A stretch of DNA of 64,000 nucleotides from contig JBDHTQ010000003.1 of assembly GCA_039808765.1 (NCBI GenBank), forward strand, positions 124,001 to 188,000, read 5' to 3'. Under the pieces are notes generated by a model. That model was not told where the DNA came from and did not search any database. It was given only the letters and a program-made list of their open reading frames with translations. This document shows, one piece after another, positions 24,677 through 34,560 of the stretch (its first letter is position 1; each line of letters begins with the position of its first letter). This DNA is from JBDHTQ01 sp039808765. GTDB taxonomy: Bacteria; Pseudomonadota; Alphaproteobacteria; UBA2400. The position numbers were made by a program, and so were the translations under genes.

Positions 24677-25687
24677 ATGTGCGCGTGCTATTTGGGCAAT
24701 ACGCAACATCGTACGCGCACATAAAAGCATATCAGGGGCGCCAGTTTTTTTGCATTCGGCTTCAGTGGTGACCAACTGAGTTAAAACACTTTCAATCTCT
24801 GCGCGGCGCCAGCGTTGTGCTTGTTGGCGAAAGCGGGTTGTATCTTTCCAAAAAACGGGGGGCTGAAGCTTTTTTATGCTGATATCCAGTGGTGCGTTAC
24901 TGCTCACGACCTCGTAAAGGCGCAGGAAATGTCTTTGTGTGGCTCGCAAAATTGCGATCGAGGACTGTCCATCGGCATATAATCTTTCTAATGCCTTATC
25001 CACGTTAACCGTTTGGCCTTGTGCGGCCGCCCACACGGGTGTGTCGAGCGAAAGGCTTGCGCTATCCATCAAAGCGGCCATCACATCGTCTTCTTCGATG
25101 CGTTGTTCTGGTCCGGCGTATAAAATCAGTTTCTCAACCTCATTACGGGCGAGTGCGCGATCATTATCGATAAGATGCGTGGTGAGAGCCAATGCTTCAC
25201 TGCTGATCTTGACATCGGCTTGTTGAAAAAGACGGCGGATGAAGCTTAAAAATTCCTCGCCTTCTAGTGGATAACAGGCAAGTGCCGCCAGATGTTGTTC
25301 ATCTTCTTCAAATAATTTTCGCAACTTTGCACTTTTGCCAAGTTCACCAGCCTCTATAATCAAAAAAGAATCTTCATCGCCGATTTGGTTTCTCCATTCC
25401 TGAACCGCCAAGGCAAGTGAATCTGCGCCATCGCGAATGCGAACCAATCGACGGCCTCCCATCAAACTTTGTGCGTTCATCTCTTCACTCAAACGGGTAG
25501 GGTCTTCCGTTACACGTGCGCACACAATCTCACTTACATTGAAGGGATCGTGGATATCGGGGACAATTTTTTGTGCTAGTTCCTGCGCGCGTTCGCGAAC
25601 CTGACCTTCGTCAGGACCGTATAACAATACGCCCCTCAATTCTTTTGGTGGAGTATCAAGAAATCGATCAATAGATTTTGGTTTCAT
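24674..25687 (-). CDS. holA: DNA polymerase III subunit delta
   Basis: Clamp-loader subunit that opens the beta clamp. The N-terminal RecA-like domain includes GVLLYGPDEGQVRERAQ and DPFNVSEI; the inner helical part has LLIEAGELGKSAKLRKL and the C-terminal collar domain FLRLYEVV...PPVFWKDTTRFRQQ. 337 residues, normal length. Divergent in sequence, as HolA always is. It lies next to lptE, the common alphaproteobacterial leuS-lptE-holA order, though leuS is not adjacent here. Confidence 0.88.
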   Translation of the reverse strand: MKPKSIDRFLDTPPKELRGVLLYGPDEGQVRERAQELAQKIVPDIHDPFNVSEIVCARVTEDPTRLSEEMNAQSLMGGRRLVRIRDGADSLALAVQEWRNQIGDEDSFLIIEAGELGKSAKLRKLFEEDEQHLAALACYPLEGEEFLSFIRRLFQQADVKISSEALALTTHLIDNDRALARNEVEKLILYAGPEQRIEEDDVMAALMDSASLSLDTPVWAAAQGQTVNVDKALERLYADGQSSIAILRATQRHFLRLYEVVSSNAPLDISIKKLQPPVFWKDTTRFRQQAQRWRRAEIESVLTQLVTTEAECKKTGAPDMLLCARTMLRIAQIARAH

Positions 25688-25710
25688 GAGGCGCGCCTAA
25701 AATACTGTTG

Positions 25711-26256
25711 TTAGGGCTGAGATGACATTGATGGCTGTGTCCTATTGTTTTGGTTTGTCAAATACAAAGCAACACGATTTTCAATCAATTCAGCGAGCTG
25801 GTGAAGATTGCGATCGGTGGCGTCCTGTTCGGCAGCGTAGGTGGCATATTGGTCAGCCAGCACGTTGTAACTGGCAACACTGCGTTCTGTCGTGGTAAAG
25901 GTTGCCTTGCTATCACCGGTTTTTTTGAGGTTGATGGTAGCCTTTATAATCATGCGAATACGGGTGGCATTATCATTTTCAGTAAGGCCGAGCTGTTGCG
26001 TTGTGGTGTGTAGCTCAACACTCATATCCCACAGTGCGGGGTGTATCGCCGGATGAAGACTATAAAACCGATCCTCCAGCAAAAGGTGGAGTTTTTGTCC
26101 ATCTTCATTGACGATTCTTTGAATATTGACAGCGGCAAGGTGTTCCGGAGTCTTGTTTTTAATCGCATAAAGCGGCTGAAAACCGCATGCCGACAGGCCA
26201 ATGCCGAGCAAAAGGATTGCCAAAAACAAGCGAAAAAAGGAAAAAAAGCGTCTCAT
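25711..26256 (-). CDS. lptE: LPS-assembly lipoprotein LptE
   Basis: Outer-membrane lipoprotein that plugs the LptD barrel in LPS export. The signal ends with LSAC, followed by GFQPLYA, the hallmark CGF.PLY of LptE. 181 residues with alternating strands (TTTQQLGLTENDNATRIRMIIKA). 23 nt upstream of holA on the same strand, so co-transcribed with it. Confidence 0.87.
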   Translation of the reverse strand: MRRFFSFFRLFLAILLLGIGLSACGFQPLYAIKNKTPEHLAAVNIQRIVNEDGQKLHLLLEDRFYSLHPAIHPALWDMSVELHTTTQQLGLTENDNATRIRMIIKATINLKKTGDSKATFTTTERSVASYNVLADQYATYAAEQDATDRNLHQLAELIENRVALYLTNQNNRTQPSMSSQP

Positions 26257-26389
26257 GCCGACACTTTAGAGGGTTTTGCACAGTGTGGGAATAACAAGAA
26301 TACGCCTGGCATCATTTTTTTCGCTGGAAACAGGCGTCAGAGTGCGGTAAACAGCCAAGAAGTTTTTGTTCTTGAAGGGTTGTTTAACC

Positions 26390-26785
26390 ATGCAGCACAT
26401 TGTTCTCGTTATTCATCTGATTTTGGCCGTTGCTTTGGTAGCTATCGTGTTGCTTCAGCGCTCTGAAGGCGCGGGTTTGTCTGGTCCAAGCGCAGCGGGT
26501 ATGATGCCTATTCGCGGAACAGCTAATATTTTAACCCGTACAACAGCAGTTCTCGCAGGTGGATTTATGCTGACTTCTTTAATTCTCGCTATCCTCGCTA
26601 ACCATCAATCTCCCCGCATGTCGCTTGCAGAAGCAATCGCACAAGAACAGCAACAACAGCTTGATGCCAATTCTGTGCCCGTTTCGGATGCGCCAGCAAA
26701 GCCCACCTCACTGAAAGACGGGGCCGCTCCTTCTTCTGAGAATGTGCCTGCACCAGCAGTTGCGCCAAAATCTGATAAAAAATAA
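26390..26785 (+). CDS. secG: Protein-export membrane protein SecG
   Basis: Accessory subunit of the SecYEG channel. Two membrane helices (about 2-24 and 50-75) flank the conserved LLQRSEGAGLSG loop and GTANILTRTTAVLA. The C-terminal tail is Ala/Pro/Gln-rich and long (about 50 residues). Start at 26390 gives MQHIVLVIHL; an upstream ATG at 26366 adds eight residues with no support. Confidence 0.93.
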   Translation: MQHIVLVIHLILAVALVAIVLLQRSEGAGLSGPSAAGMMPIRGTANILTRTTAVLAGGFMLTSLILAILANHQSPRMSLAEAIAQEQQQQLDANSVPVSDAPAKPTSLKDGAAPSSENVPAPAVAPKSDKK

Positions 26786-26880
26786 TATCAATGATTATTG
26801 GCTTTTTTGGCTGATTAAAGCCGCCGCTTAAGACGTTTTTTAGGTTTTTGTGGCTTCTTAGTATGAGTGACTAAGAGGTT

Positions 26881-27474
26881 GTGATGCTGGTTGATGATGT
26901 AAATCCGTGGCAGCAAGGCGAGCTGGACGGCCTGTGCGGGCTGTATGCCATTATCAACGCCATGAAGCTTTTAGCTCTTTCTCAAAAAATTGAATTTACC
27001 GATGCGTCAGGTGCAGTTCTGTTTAGGCGGCTCGCGCGTTATCTTGATACGCGTAACAAGATGCCTGATGCGCTATGGGATGGCACAACCTATACTCACG
27101 TAAAAGACTTTCTTGCAGTGGCACGCGTTTTCATGAAGCGTCAATACGGTCTGGATTTGGTTTACCGCCAACTGGCACGAAAAGGCCAGGTGGTGCGCAA
27201 GGATGTTTTTTGGCGTTTTCTGGACAGTGCGCTAAAAGGTGATGGCGTGTATCATTTTCCTTTGGAAAGCTCGAAAAATCGCGTTGCCTTGGTGGGATTG
27301 GGTCACCCATTGCCCCATTGGACTGTTGCGTATCGCGTGACTCAACGATCGCTAAAGTTGATTGACAGTGGCCGTCGTTTTACGCTCAAATACGTCGATT
27401 GCACGCTCGGCGAAAAACAGCCCAATCGGTGGGCGATAGAGCCAGAGCACACGTTTGTGATTGCAACCCTGTAG
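26881..27474 (+). CDS. Papain-like cysteine-peptidase-type protein, uncharacterised
   Basis: 197 residues, no signal peptide. QGELDGLCGLYAIINAMKLL near the N-terminus has the look of a catalytic-Cys helix (G-x-C-G-x-x-A). HWTVAYRV in the second half, followed about 10 residues later by LIDSGR, fits the His and Asp of a C39/papain-type triad. This is pattern recognition, not homology proof. The frame ends just before a secreted unknown gene, starting 13 nt away, suggesting a two-gene unit. Could be an enzyme or an inactive relative. Confidence 0.55.
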   Translation: MMLVDDVNPWQQGELDGLCGLYAIINAMKLLALSQKIEFTDASGAVLFRRLARYLDTRNKMPDALWDGTTYTHVKDFLAVARVFMKRQYGLDLVYRQLARKGQVVRKDVFWRFLDSALKGDGVYHFPLESSKNRVALVGLGHPLPHWTVAYRVTQRSLKLIDSGRRFTLKYVDCTLGEKQPNRWAIEPEHTFVIATL

Positions 27475-27487
27475 GGAGGGTATGAGC

Positions 27488-28336
27488 ATGCGCGCTGGTT
27501 CTGTGGCTCGGATGATGATTGTTTTGATGGGGGCGATTCTGGTTGGTACGGGCAGCGTGTCCTCCAGTTATGCTCAAACATCGCAAGATAAAAAAATTGA
27601 AGAAAAGGGTGAGGAACTCAGTGATTTGACGAGCATGGCCGGTCGTTATGTCATCGGTCCGTGGGTGGGAGCGTTACAGGGAAATATTTGCACCCTCGGG
27701 AATGACGAACCGTTGGTCGGAGCTAGCCTGGCCCTTAAAGCGCCACAGGGCGGCGGGGTTGAGCCTTTGTTTGTTGACGGAATTCATGTTGATCCGGACG
27801 TGCTCTCAAAAGAAGAAGAACTGAAAGTTGGTCAATTTACTTTTGTGATGCATGGTTTTGACAAAGCGTATGCTCTTTTTAATGCGTGTAGGAAAAAAGA
27901 ACTTCCGGCTGAACTCCCTAATGAGCCATTAGCAGAAAGCGAGCCAGAGCCACTTGGCAAAACAGGGTGGTCGATTGTGAGCTTAAAAATGGTGGACGGA
28001 TTTTCTTATGCGAAGCTTGCGCTTGCTCCAGATAAAAACCCCATCTCCCTCGGGGTTTGGTTGTATGGTAAAACGCAAATTCTTCTTTCACTTTCTTCTT
28101 ATCAACCTATTAATTTGGGTCCTCGTGCTGAGGGCGTGATGATCATAGACAAAGGGGCAGAGCTAAAGGTTACAACTCTTCCTCAAGAGAATGGCACGCT
28201 TATCCCCCTCAATGCAGAGCAACTGAGCGCATTGCAAAAGGGGTCATCTCTGGAGATAAAGGTGGGGTCTATTGATCAAACGTACTCACTTGAAAACTGG
28301 AATAAGGTCATTGAGTTTCTTAATCAGAAAAAATGA
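27488..28336 (+). CDS. Exported protein of unknown function
   Basis: About 282 residues. A signal peptide (RMMIVLMGAILVGTGSVSSSYA) directs it to the periplasm. The mature part is mixed and without a recognised domain; it contains two Cys (GNICTLG and FNACRKK) that could pair and is rich in Leu/Glu. The ATG at 27488 is favoured because the AGGGAGGG site is 1 nt from the ATG at 27482 but correctly spaced from 27488. It follows the papain-like gene by 13 nt. Confidence 0.6.
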   Translation: MRAGSVARMMIVLMGAILVGTGSVSSSYAQTSQDKKIEEKGEELSDLTSMAGRYVIGPWVGALQGNICTLGNDEPLVGASLALKAPQGGGVEPLFVDGIHVDPDVLSKEEELKVGQFTFVMHGFDKAYALFNACRKKELPAELPNEPLAESEPEPLGKTGWSIVSLKMVDGFSYAKLALAPDKNPISLGVWLYGKTQILLSLSSYQPINLGPRAEGVMIIDKGAELKVTTLPQENGTLIPLNAEQLSALQKGSSLEIKVGSIDQTYSLENWNKVIEFLNQKK

Positions 28337-28404
28337 TTTTAGGGCTTTTTGTATGTTTTTTTGAGTGCAAAAAGGAACAAAGTCATCTAAAACATATCCT
28401 TACT

Positions 28405-29757
28405 ATGTCTAAATTCGTTCGTATTGCTCCCAGCCCAACAGGGAGACTTCATGTTGGCAACCTCCGCAGCGCTGTTTTTAATTGGCTTGAAGCCAAAAAA
28501 AATGGCGGAACTTTTTTGCTTCGTATCGATGATACTGATCTAGCGCGTTCGACCAAAGAAAACGATCAGGGAATACAGGATGATCTGACATGGTTGGGCG
28601 TAACCTGGGATCGCCTTGAGCGTCAATCCGAGCGTTTTGCACGCTATGAAATTGCTGCCGAAAAACTGAAGGCAGATGGGCGGCTTTATCCCTGTTATGA
28701 AAGCGAAGAAGAACTAAGCTTGAAGCGCAAATCTCTTCTTTCTCGGGGAAAGTCTCCCGTCTATGATCGGGCTTCTTTAAAGCTCACTGATGAAGAGAAG
28801 AAAGCGCTTGAAGCAAAAGGAATCAAGCCTTATTGGCGCTTTTTGCTCAATCATGAAATGGTCAACTGGGAAGACGGTATTCGTGGGCCGGTCAGTATTT
28901 CTGCCGCTGAAATTTCGGACCCTGTTCTCATCCGTGCCGATGGCTCATGGCTTTATACCTTTACCAGTTGCGTTGACGATATTGAGTTGGGCATTACCGA
29001 CATTATTCGTGGTGAAGACCACGTGACCAATGCAGCAGCGCAAATTCAGATTTTTGAAGCGTTAGGGGGACCTGTCCCTACTTTTACACACTTTCCCCTG
29101 ATCGTTGGCAAAGAAGGCGACAAACTTTCAAAACGGATTGGCAGTTTAAGTGTGCCGAACCTGCGCGATGAGTTTCATCTTGAGCCGATGACGCTTTGGT
29201 CTTACCTCGCCCATTTGGGCACTTCTGATCCTATTGAACCGCAGCTAAATGTCGATGTGCTTATCAAAGGGTTTGACCTTAAAAAGGTTTCTCGTACCCC
29301 GCCAAAATTCGACACCGACGAACTAATGCGACTCAACGCGCGCATTTTGCATATGACGCCATGGTCAAGCATCGCCAAGCGTGTTCATGAAGATTTGAGC
29401 TTGCCGCAGGCAGATGAAGCGTTTTGGAAAAGCGTGCAGGCTAACATCGTGGTTTTGCCGGACGTTAAAGACTGGTGGCACATCACCCGCGAGGCTATAG
29501 GTGGAATCATTGCAGAAAATGATCGCGATTTTATAACACTAGCCGCCGATGTTTTGCCCCCTGAGCCGTGGACGACTGCGACATGGGATGCATGGATCAA
29601 TGCATTAAAAGCAAAGACAGATCGCAAAGGCAAAGATCTTTTTATGCCACTGCGGCTTGCGTTGACTGCCCGTGAGCATGGTCCTGAGCTCAAAACACTG
29701 TTGCCGCTTATCGGGCGTAACCGTGTGCTTGCACGCTTGAAAGGAGAGGAAGCTTGA
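28405..29757 (+). CDS. gltX: Glutamyl-tRNA synthetase
   Basis: Class I synthetase for tRNA-Glu (in many Alphaproteobacteria also tRNA-Gln, amidated later). APSPTGRLHVGNLR carries the HIGH-type motif and KLSKR the KMSKS-type motif. 450 residues from the ATG at 28405. The frame is open to 28333, but the leader is Cys/Phe-rich and unrelated. The stop overlaps the cysS ATG (TGATG), so the two synthetases are coupled. Confidence 0.94.
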   Translation: MSKFVRIAPSPTGRLHVGNLRSAVFNWLEAKKNGGTFLLRIDDTDLARSTKENDQGIQDDLTWLGVTWDRLERQSERFARYEIAAEKLKADGRLYPCYESEEELSLKRKSLLSRGKSPVYDRASLKLTDEEKKALEAKGIKPYWRFLLNHEMVNWEDGIRGPVSISAAEISDPVLIRADGSWLYTFTSCVDDIELGITDIIRGEDHVTNAAAQIQIFEALGGPVPTFTHFPLIVGKEGDKLSKRIGSLSVPNLRDEFHLEPMTLWSYLAHLGTSDPIEPQLNVDVLIKGFDLKKVSRTPPKFDTDELMRLNARILHMTPWSSIAKRVHEDLSLPQADEAFWKSVQANIVVLPDVKDWWHITREAIGGIIAENDRDFITLAADVLPPEPWTTATWDAWINALKAKTDRKGKDLFMPLRLALTAREHGPELKTLLPLIGRNRVLARLKGEEA

Positions 29758-31163
29758 TGACTGTTTTTCTGTACAATACGTTGACGCGCCAAAAAGAGGA
29801 ATTCAAACCGATTGATCCTAAAAATGTGCGGCTGTATTGTTGCGGGCCAACCGTCTATAGCTATGCACACATCGGCAATATGCGAACAAATGTTTTCGGG
29901 GACGTTTTACGTCGTACGTTAAAACATGCGGGATACCCTCTCACCCATTGTATGAATATCACCGATGTGGGGCATTTGCAGTCTGATGCCGATGAGGGTG
30001 AAGACAAAATGATGATTGCTTCTGCGCGCGAGAAAAAATCTCCGTGGGATATCGCAAAATTTTATGAGCAAGAATTTTTTCGTCACGAAGAAATGTTGAA
30101 TATTCAACGTCCTGAGATTGTTTGTCGCGCGACCGATCATATTCCTGAAATGATCGAGATGGTTAAAACGCTCGTCGATAAAGGCTATGGCTATGTCAGC
30201 GAGGGAAATGTCTATTTTGATATTTCAAAATTTGCTGAATACAAAGATTTTGCCCGTCTTGTGATGGATGAACAGGAGATGACGGATCGTGTAGAGCATG
30301 ATGCGCGCAAGCGGAATCAGGCTGATTTTGTCCTGTGGTTTTCCGAATCAAAGTATCCTAACCAGATTATGAAGTGGGACTCACCATGGGGTGTCGGTTG
30401 GCCAGGGTGGCATATTGAATGCTCTGCAATGGCCAGCAAGTATTTGGGGGATCACTTCGATATTCACTGCGGGGGTATTGATCACATCCCTGTGCATCAC
30501 ACCAACGAGATTGCGCAGTCCGATTGCTGTCATGGCCACCGTTGGGTGAATGTGTGGATGCACGGCGCCTTTTTGACGATTGAATCGGGCAAAATGTCCA
30601 AATCAAAAGGTGACATCTATACCGTTGACAGTCTGATTAAAGACGGCTTTGAGCCGATGGATTATCGCTATCTTCTTTACACAGCGCACTACCGCAGCGA
30701 GCTTAAATTTACGCCCGAAGCGATGAAAGCGGCGCATGCGGGCTTGCAGAGCTTGCGTGATAAAGTGCTAGAGTGGAAAGCTGTTGCCTCGCCGGTTAAC
30801 AAAATTTCCAGTGCTGCGGCCATTGAGGTGCAGAAAAAGTTTTGGGAAGCTGTTTACGATGATCTTCATATGCCGATTGCACTTTCCATCCTGTGGGGGA
30901 TGGTGAAGTCTGCTGATATTCAGCCTGCGGAAAAACTGGCCCTGGTTGTTGATTTCGAGCAGGTGTTAGGTTTGCAGTTGATGGCCTATGTCAAGCCTGA
31001 GGTTGTGCTCAGCGATGAACAGAAACACATGATTGAGGCCCGTAATAGCGCTAAAAAAGAAAAGAACTTTGCTGAGGCCGATCGGCTGCGGCAGGTGCTG
31101 TTAGCGCAAGGCATCGCTCTTGAAGATACGCCCTCGGGAACACTCGCGCGGCATGTCGACTGA
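29757..31163 (+). CDS. cysS: Cysteinyl-tRNA synthetase
   Basis: Zinc-dependent class I enzyme. The HIGH-type motif is HIGN in PTVYSYAHIGNMRT; zinc ligands include the Cys in CGPTVY, the Cys in HIECSAM and the His/Glu pair in HHTNEIAQS. KMSKS is intact (GKMSKSKGD). 468 residues. It starts on the gltX stop and its stop codon lies inside the trmJ start region, giving a coupled gltX-cysS-trmJ unit. Confidence 0.95.
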   Translation: MTVFLYNTLTRQKEEFKPIDPKNVRLYCCGPTVYSYAHIGNMRTNVFGDVLRRTLKHAGYPLTHCMNITDVGHLQSDADEGEDKMMIASAREKKSPWDIAKFYEQEFFRHEEMLNIQRPEIVCRATDHIPEMIEMVKTLVDKGYGYVSEGNVYFDISKFAEYKDFARLVMDEQEMTDRVEHDARKRNQADFVLWFSESKYPNQIMKWDSPWGVGWPGWHIECSAMASKYLGDHFDIHCGGIDHIPVHHTNEIAQSDCCHGHRWVNVWMHGAFLTIESGKMSKSKGDIYTVDSLIKDGFEPMDYRYLLYTAHYRSELKFTPEAMKAAHAGLQSLRDKVLEWKAVASPVNKISSAAAIEVQKKFWEAVYDDLHMPIALSILWGMVKSADIQPAEKLALVVDFEQVLGLQLMAYVKPEVVLSDEQKHMIEARNSAKKEKNFAEADRLRQVLLAQGIALEDTPSGTLARHVD

Positions 31164-31914
31164 GACTTTTTCACGTCCTGAGCAGGCGCAAGCGGAGCCG
31201 ATTATTATTCTGGTTCGTCCACAGATGGGCGAAAATATTGGTGCCGCTGCGCGCGCCATGCTGAATTGTGGCTTGTCACGCTTGCGTCTGGTGGCTCCGC
31301 GTGATGGTTGGCCGAATGAAAAAGCAATCGCTAATTCAGCGGGTGCACAAGATGTTATTGATCACGCGCAAGTTTTTGGTACCGTGGCTGAAGCGGTGGC
31401 TGATTTGCAGATCGTTTACGCAACCACAGGCCGGTCTCACGATATTAATCTTCCTGTTGAATCGGTTGAAGACGCGACACCCTTTATCGAAGCTGCACAC
31501 CGCGAAAACATGCGTATCGGTATTTTGTTTGGTCCTGAGCGTACGGGGCTTGAAGGCGACGATATAAAATATGCCAATCGTCTTATGACAATTCCGCTTA
31601 ATCCGACCTTTAAATCTCTTAATCTTGCGCAAGCCGTTTTGTTGGTGAGCTATCTGCTAACACACCAACAGCGTTTGCAGCTCGTTGCGCAAAACAGCGT
31701 GCCTAAAGTTCGCCCTATGGCAACGAAGGAGGCGCTTGATGGCTTGATGAGGCAACTCGAAACGGCTTTAGACGAGAGCGGTTTTTTTACAAGTGCAGAG
31801 AAAAAACCATCCATGCTCAAAAATCTGCGTGCGGCCTTTACGCGAATGGATCTGTCTGAGCAGGATGTGCAAACGTTTCGCGGTATCATCAAGGCGCTGA
31901 GCTTGCGGCGTTAG
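31153..31914 (+). CDS. trmJ: tRNA 2'-O-methyltransferase, TrmJ/SpoU family
   Basis: SPOUT-fold methylase of the anticodon loop (position 32 in E. coli). RPQMGENIGAAARAMLNCGL is the motif-1 stretch; ILFGPERTGLEGDD and IPLNPTFKSLNLAQAVLL are the knot motifs 2 and 3. 253 residues. The ATG at 31153 overlaps the last 11 nt of cysS; the frame open to 31120 is internal to cysS. Confidence 0.9.
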   Translation: MSTETFSRPEQAQAEPIIILVRPQMGENIGAAARAMLNCGLSRLRLVAPRDGWPNEKAIANSAGAQDVIDHAQVFGTVAEAVADLQIVYATTGRSHDINLPVESVEDATPFIEAAHRENMRIGILFGPERTGLEGDDIKYANRLMTIPLNPTFKSLNLAQAVLLVSYLLTHQQRLQLVAQNSVPKVRPMATKEALDGLMRQLETALDESGFFTSAEKKPSMLKNLRAAFTRMDLSEQDVQTFRGIIKALSLRR

Positions 31915-31981
31915 GCTATCATCGGCAAAAGCGTGTGCGGTTTGCATGGGGCAAGCCTTGTTTGTTCTTAACGTATTAAAA

Positions 31982-32968
31982 TTATTTATATTTATGATCA
32001 TCCCCTGGTTTGTGTTCCGTGCGACTGATTTGAGATAGCACTGCGCCGATGGGGGAGACCTGCCATTCAGCTTTATCACGTAACATCTCCCTAATCTTCT
32101 TGGGGAGAAATTTTTGTTGGCTGTTTGTCAGTATTTCAAGATATGTCGGCTTGTTATCTCGGCCATATGAAGCCATATAATTATAACCTTGACGTACAAA
32201 AGTGGGTTGATCAGGGTCATCCAAATTGTTTTGTGATACGGCTCTATTCCCATGAATAACGAGCATCATATTCTGCGGGTCCCAGCCTACTTCCACTGAA
32301 TTAAAAGCAGGATACTGCTTCAGGTTTGGCAAGACAGAGGCATTTAACACCGTAGTGCCCTCTTTTAAAAAACCATTTTTTGCAAGGGTACACATCAACC
32401 TTACATGCTGGGTGGTATAATGATTACGATCAATTTTGTTACAAATGGGCATGTTTGCAATTGTTTCTGACAAATCTGTCAAAAATCGAGCATTTTGTGC
32501 TTTTTCCACATGGGGCAGGGTATTAAAATGTTTAATGAGAAGGCTTGAGTACGCATATGAATAATCACGACCATTAAATGGTCTGATGGAAACTTCCGTA
32601 TCGCGGCCCTGTTCAATCCTATTGATATTTGGTAAAACAAACCGAGCGATACGGGTGATGATTTCGCACGATTTATTATAAGATTGATTAGAGCTACGAT
32701 AAGCTAATTCCTCCATGGCACAAGCGACTTTATAATAATCTTTCGGTTCAGTTGCCAGACTTGCTGCAGATTCAAGCAGGCGACATGTCCTTAGATGATC
32801 ACTGTCATTTGCTTTGATGCTGTCTATATACCCAATAGTTGCATTAATAAACTCATGATTTGTGCTGAAGTGATGTAGAGTATCAACCCCTTGCTCCTCT
32901 AAGGCGATCCTAAGGGAGAGTTTTTGGTATGCTTTTTTTCCCATACCAACTACGTGATTAAAGTTCAT
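31982..32968 (-). CDS. Accessory family A protein, copy A1 (unknown)
   Basis: 328 residues, soluble, no signal peptide or membrane segment. Almost entirely helical by composition. It shares with A2 and A3 a C-terminal block RLMCTLAKNGFLKEGTTVLN...VLPNL, and with A3 an N-terminal block LLESAASLATEPKDYYKVACAM. The repeating helix pairs resemble TPR-like solenoids, but no family is recognised. It is the last of three minus-strand relatives, separated from A2 by 150 nt. Function unknown; family membership is directly visible. Confidence 0.65.
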   Translation of the reverse strand: MNFNHVVGMGKKAYQKLSLRIALEEQGVDTLHHFSTNHEFINATIGYIDSIKANDSDHLRTCRLLESAASLATEPKDYYKVACAMEELAYRSSNQSYNKSCEIITRIARFVLPNINRIEQGRDTEVSIRPFNGRDYSYAYSSLLIKHFNTLPHVEKAQNARFLTDLSETIANMPICNKIDRNHYTTQHVRLMCTLAKNGFLKEGTTVLNASVLPNLKQYPAFNSVEVGWDPQNMMLVIHGNRAVSQNNLDDPDQPTFVRQGYNYMASYGRDNKPTYLEILTNSQQKFLPKKIREMLRDKAEWQVSPIGAVLSQISRTEHKPGDDHKYK

Positions 32969-33117
32969 CTTTTAACTCCTGCACATGTTTATCACATAAT
33001 TAAATTAGCGACCAATATAGCCTCAGTGTAACCAAAGAAGCTTATGAAAACAAGATTAACGGAAATTCGTCATTTTGAAGTGTACGGAAAGCTTCGACGA
33101 ACTGGCATTAATTAAGA

Positions 33118-34182
33118 TTAATGTGGTGTATTAGCACTACTTCTTTTTACCCGATTATTTAAGTTTGCTGCGAAGTAAGCCAAGGCTGCTTCACCGATAC
33201 AAGGAAAAGTGTTCGGTTGCCTTATGAGACTTAGAAATTGCATTAGTGGTGCATTCTCGGCCGCAAGATAACGCGGGTGGAATTCCCTGAAAAGAGTGCA
33301 AGAACGCCTACTAACTTGTCCATATAGGGGGGGATTCGAATCCGTCATGAAGGCGATCAGAGCCTGTTTTTGGGGACGAGGATTAAGGCAACTCCAGATG
33401 AGGGACAGGTGTTGTGGGGAAAAGGGCACAAAGTGGCGTTCTTCATTACTGGTAACACCATCGGTTTTAACCGGGAAAATAACAAGAGTATTTGAGATCA
33501 AGGGTCTGCTGAGGTCTACTTTCGGTAGAATAGACCGATTGAGAATCTCCTTCGTTGCGGTTAATTCGTTACGTTGGGCTAGCATAGCGCACAGGCGTAC
33601 CTGTGCTTCAAAAAAGGCTGATTCAAGACCCGGAAAACGGGTTGAATCTTCATCAAGCATACTTGAAAATTCGACCATTTTATCCGCAAGCCTCGTGAAA
33701 TCAAGAGCAGTGAGATTGTGCTCTGGATTATAGAGACCTATCATCATATCGGTCCGTGATTTGATAACGTCTGCTGCTCGGAAGGGGACATCATCGGAAG
33801 ATATTGATGATAGCAATTTTTGAGTGGTGGCGATAATCTGATCGGGAGTACGTGCCACATCAAATTCTTGCGTATCAATTGTCTTTATAACCAGATTGAA
33901 ATCGCTTTGTGCATGTTCTTTTTCTTCTGGGTTGTGTGCGAGCTGAACAGCAGCAGTAGCAACGTCCAGCGCGCCTAGAAGGTCTTGTTTATCGAGTAGT
34001 CGCGGCAGTATGGATTGGTGGGCAAGGTCAAGAAGAATCTTTGTCCTTTCCCTCATTGTGGTGGCCAGCTCAAGGGGCATTCTTTCATCCGTAGTGCATG
34101 CTGAAAGAATAGGGCTGAGACTACTCCGTTTACAGATGGCATCGGCAAAGCTTAATAAGCAACGATAAAAGGCAAGCGTCAT
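33118..34182 (-). CDS. Accessory family A protein, copy A2 (unknown)
   Basis: 354 residues. It is the most divergent A member: the LCAMLAQRNELTATKEILNRSILPKV block aligns with A1 and A3, while the N-terminal third (CACTTDERMPLEL region) differs. The first 15 residues are hydrophobic (LAFYRCLLSFADAI), a possible but weak signal or helix. The C-terminus is basic. No known domain. It lies between A3 and A1 on the same strand. Confidence 0.62.
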   Translation of the reverse strand: MTLAFYRCLLSFADAICKRSSLSPILSACTTDERMPLELATTMRERTKILLDLAHQSILPRLLDKQDLLGALDVATAAVQLAHNPEEKEHAQSDFNLVIKTIDTQEFDVARTPDQIIATTQKLLSSISSDDVPFRAADVIKSRTDMMIGLYNPEHNLTALDFTRLADKMVEFSSMLDEDSTRFPGLESAFFEAQVRLCAMLAQRNELTATKEILNRSILPKVDLSRPLISNTLVIFPVKTDGVTSNEERHFVPFSPQHLSLIWSCLNPRPQKQALIAFMTDSNPPLYGQVSRRSCTLFREFHPRYLAAENAPLMQFLSLIRQPNTFPCIGEAALAYFAANLNNRVKRSSANTPH

Positions 34183-34464
34183 GATATCATTCTCCTGCTA
34201 AAAATAGATTGACTGAAATAATAAACCCGCCCACTTAAAATACTGTGGTTTGTATAACTACTTAAGCCCATACCTTGCAGACGTTACTATGGTAATTTTT
34301 CGAGGGCAAGAGGTAAGTTTTTCTGGTCGATTACTTTTCGATCATGGCAAAGGATTCACTTAAAAGTTAATATTTTGTCCTGAGCGTTCCTGATAAATGT
34401 AACCAATACAGGTGGAAGCTGTCTTGTTAAGCGAGACGTGTGCAAGATAAGATAAATACGATTA
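34183..34464. other. Non-coding gap between A3 and A2, upstream part
   Basis: About 280 nt without a reading frame I can support, followed by repeat copy 4. AT-rich, with no recognisable RNA gene, terminator or IS end. It would contain the promoter of A2 (read on the minus strand), but no -35/-10 pair stands out. Confidence 0.5.
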
Positions 34465-34560
34465 AAGCGCATCTCCCGAAGATAGATGCGCTCTCTTTTA
34501 TTCTTTTGATCAAATACGTTGTCAAAGATAGTCTCATTCGATTCCATCTTTTCTATTTTG
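34465..34560 (-). repeat. Dispersed intergenic repeat, copy 4
   Basis: Reverse-strand copy with the strong arm AGCGCATCTCCCG...ATGCGCT, then TTTTATTCTTTTGATCAAAT and the CATCTTTTCTATTTTG end. The stop codon of A3 (34553-34555 on the minus strand) lies inside the element's end, so A3 terminates within the repeat. Confidence 0.85.
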
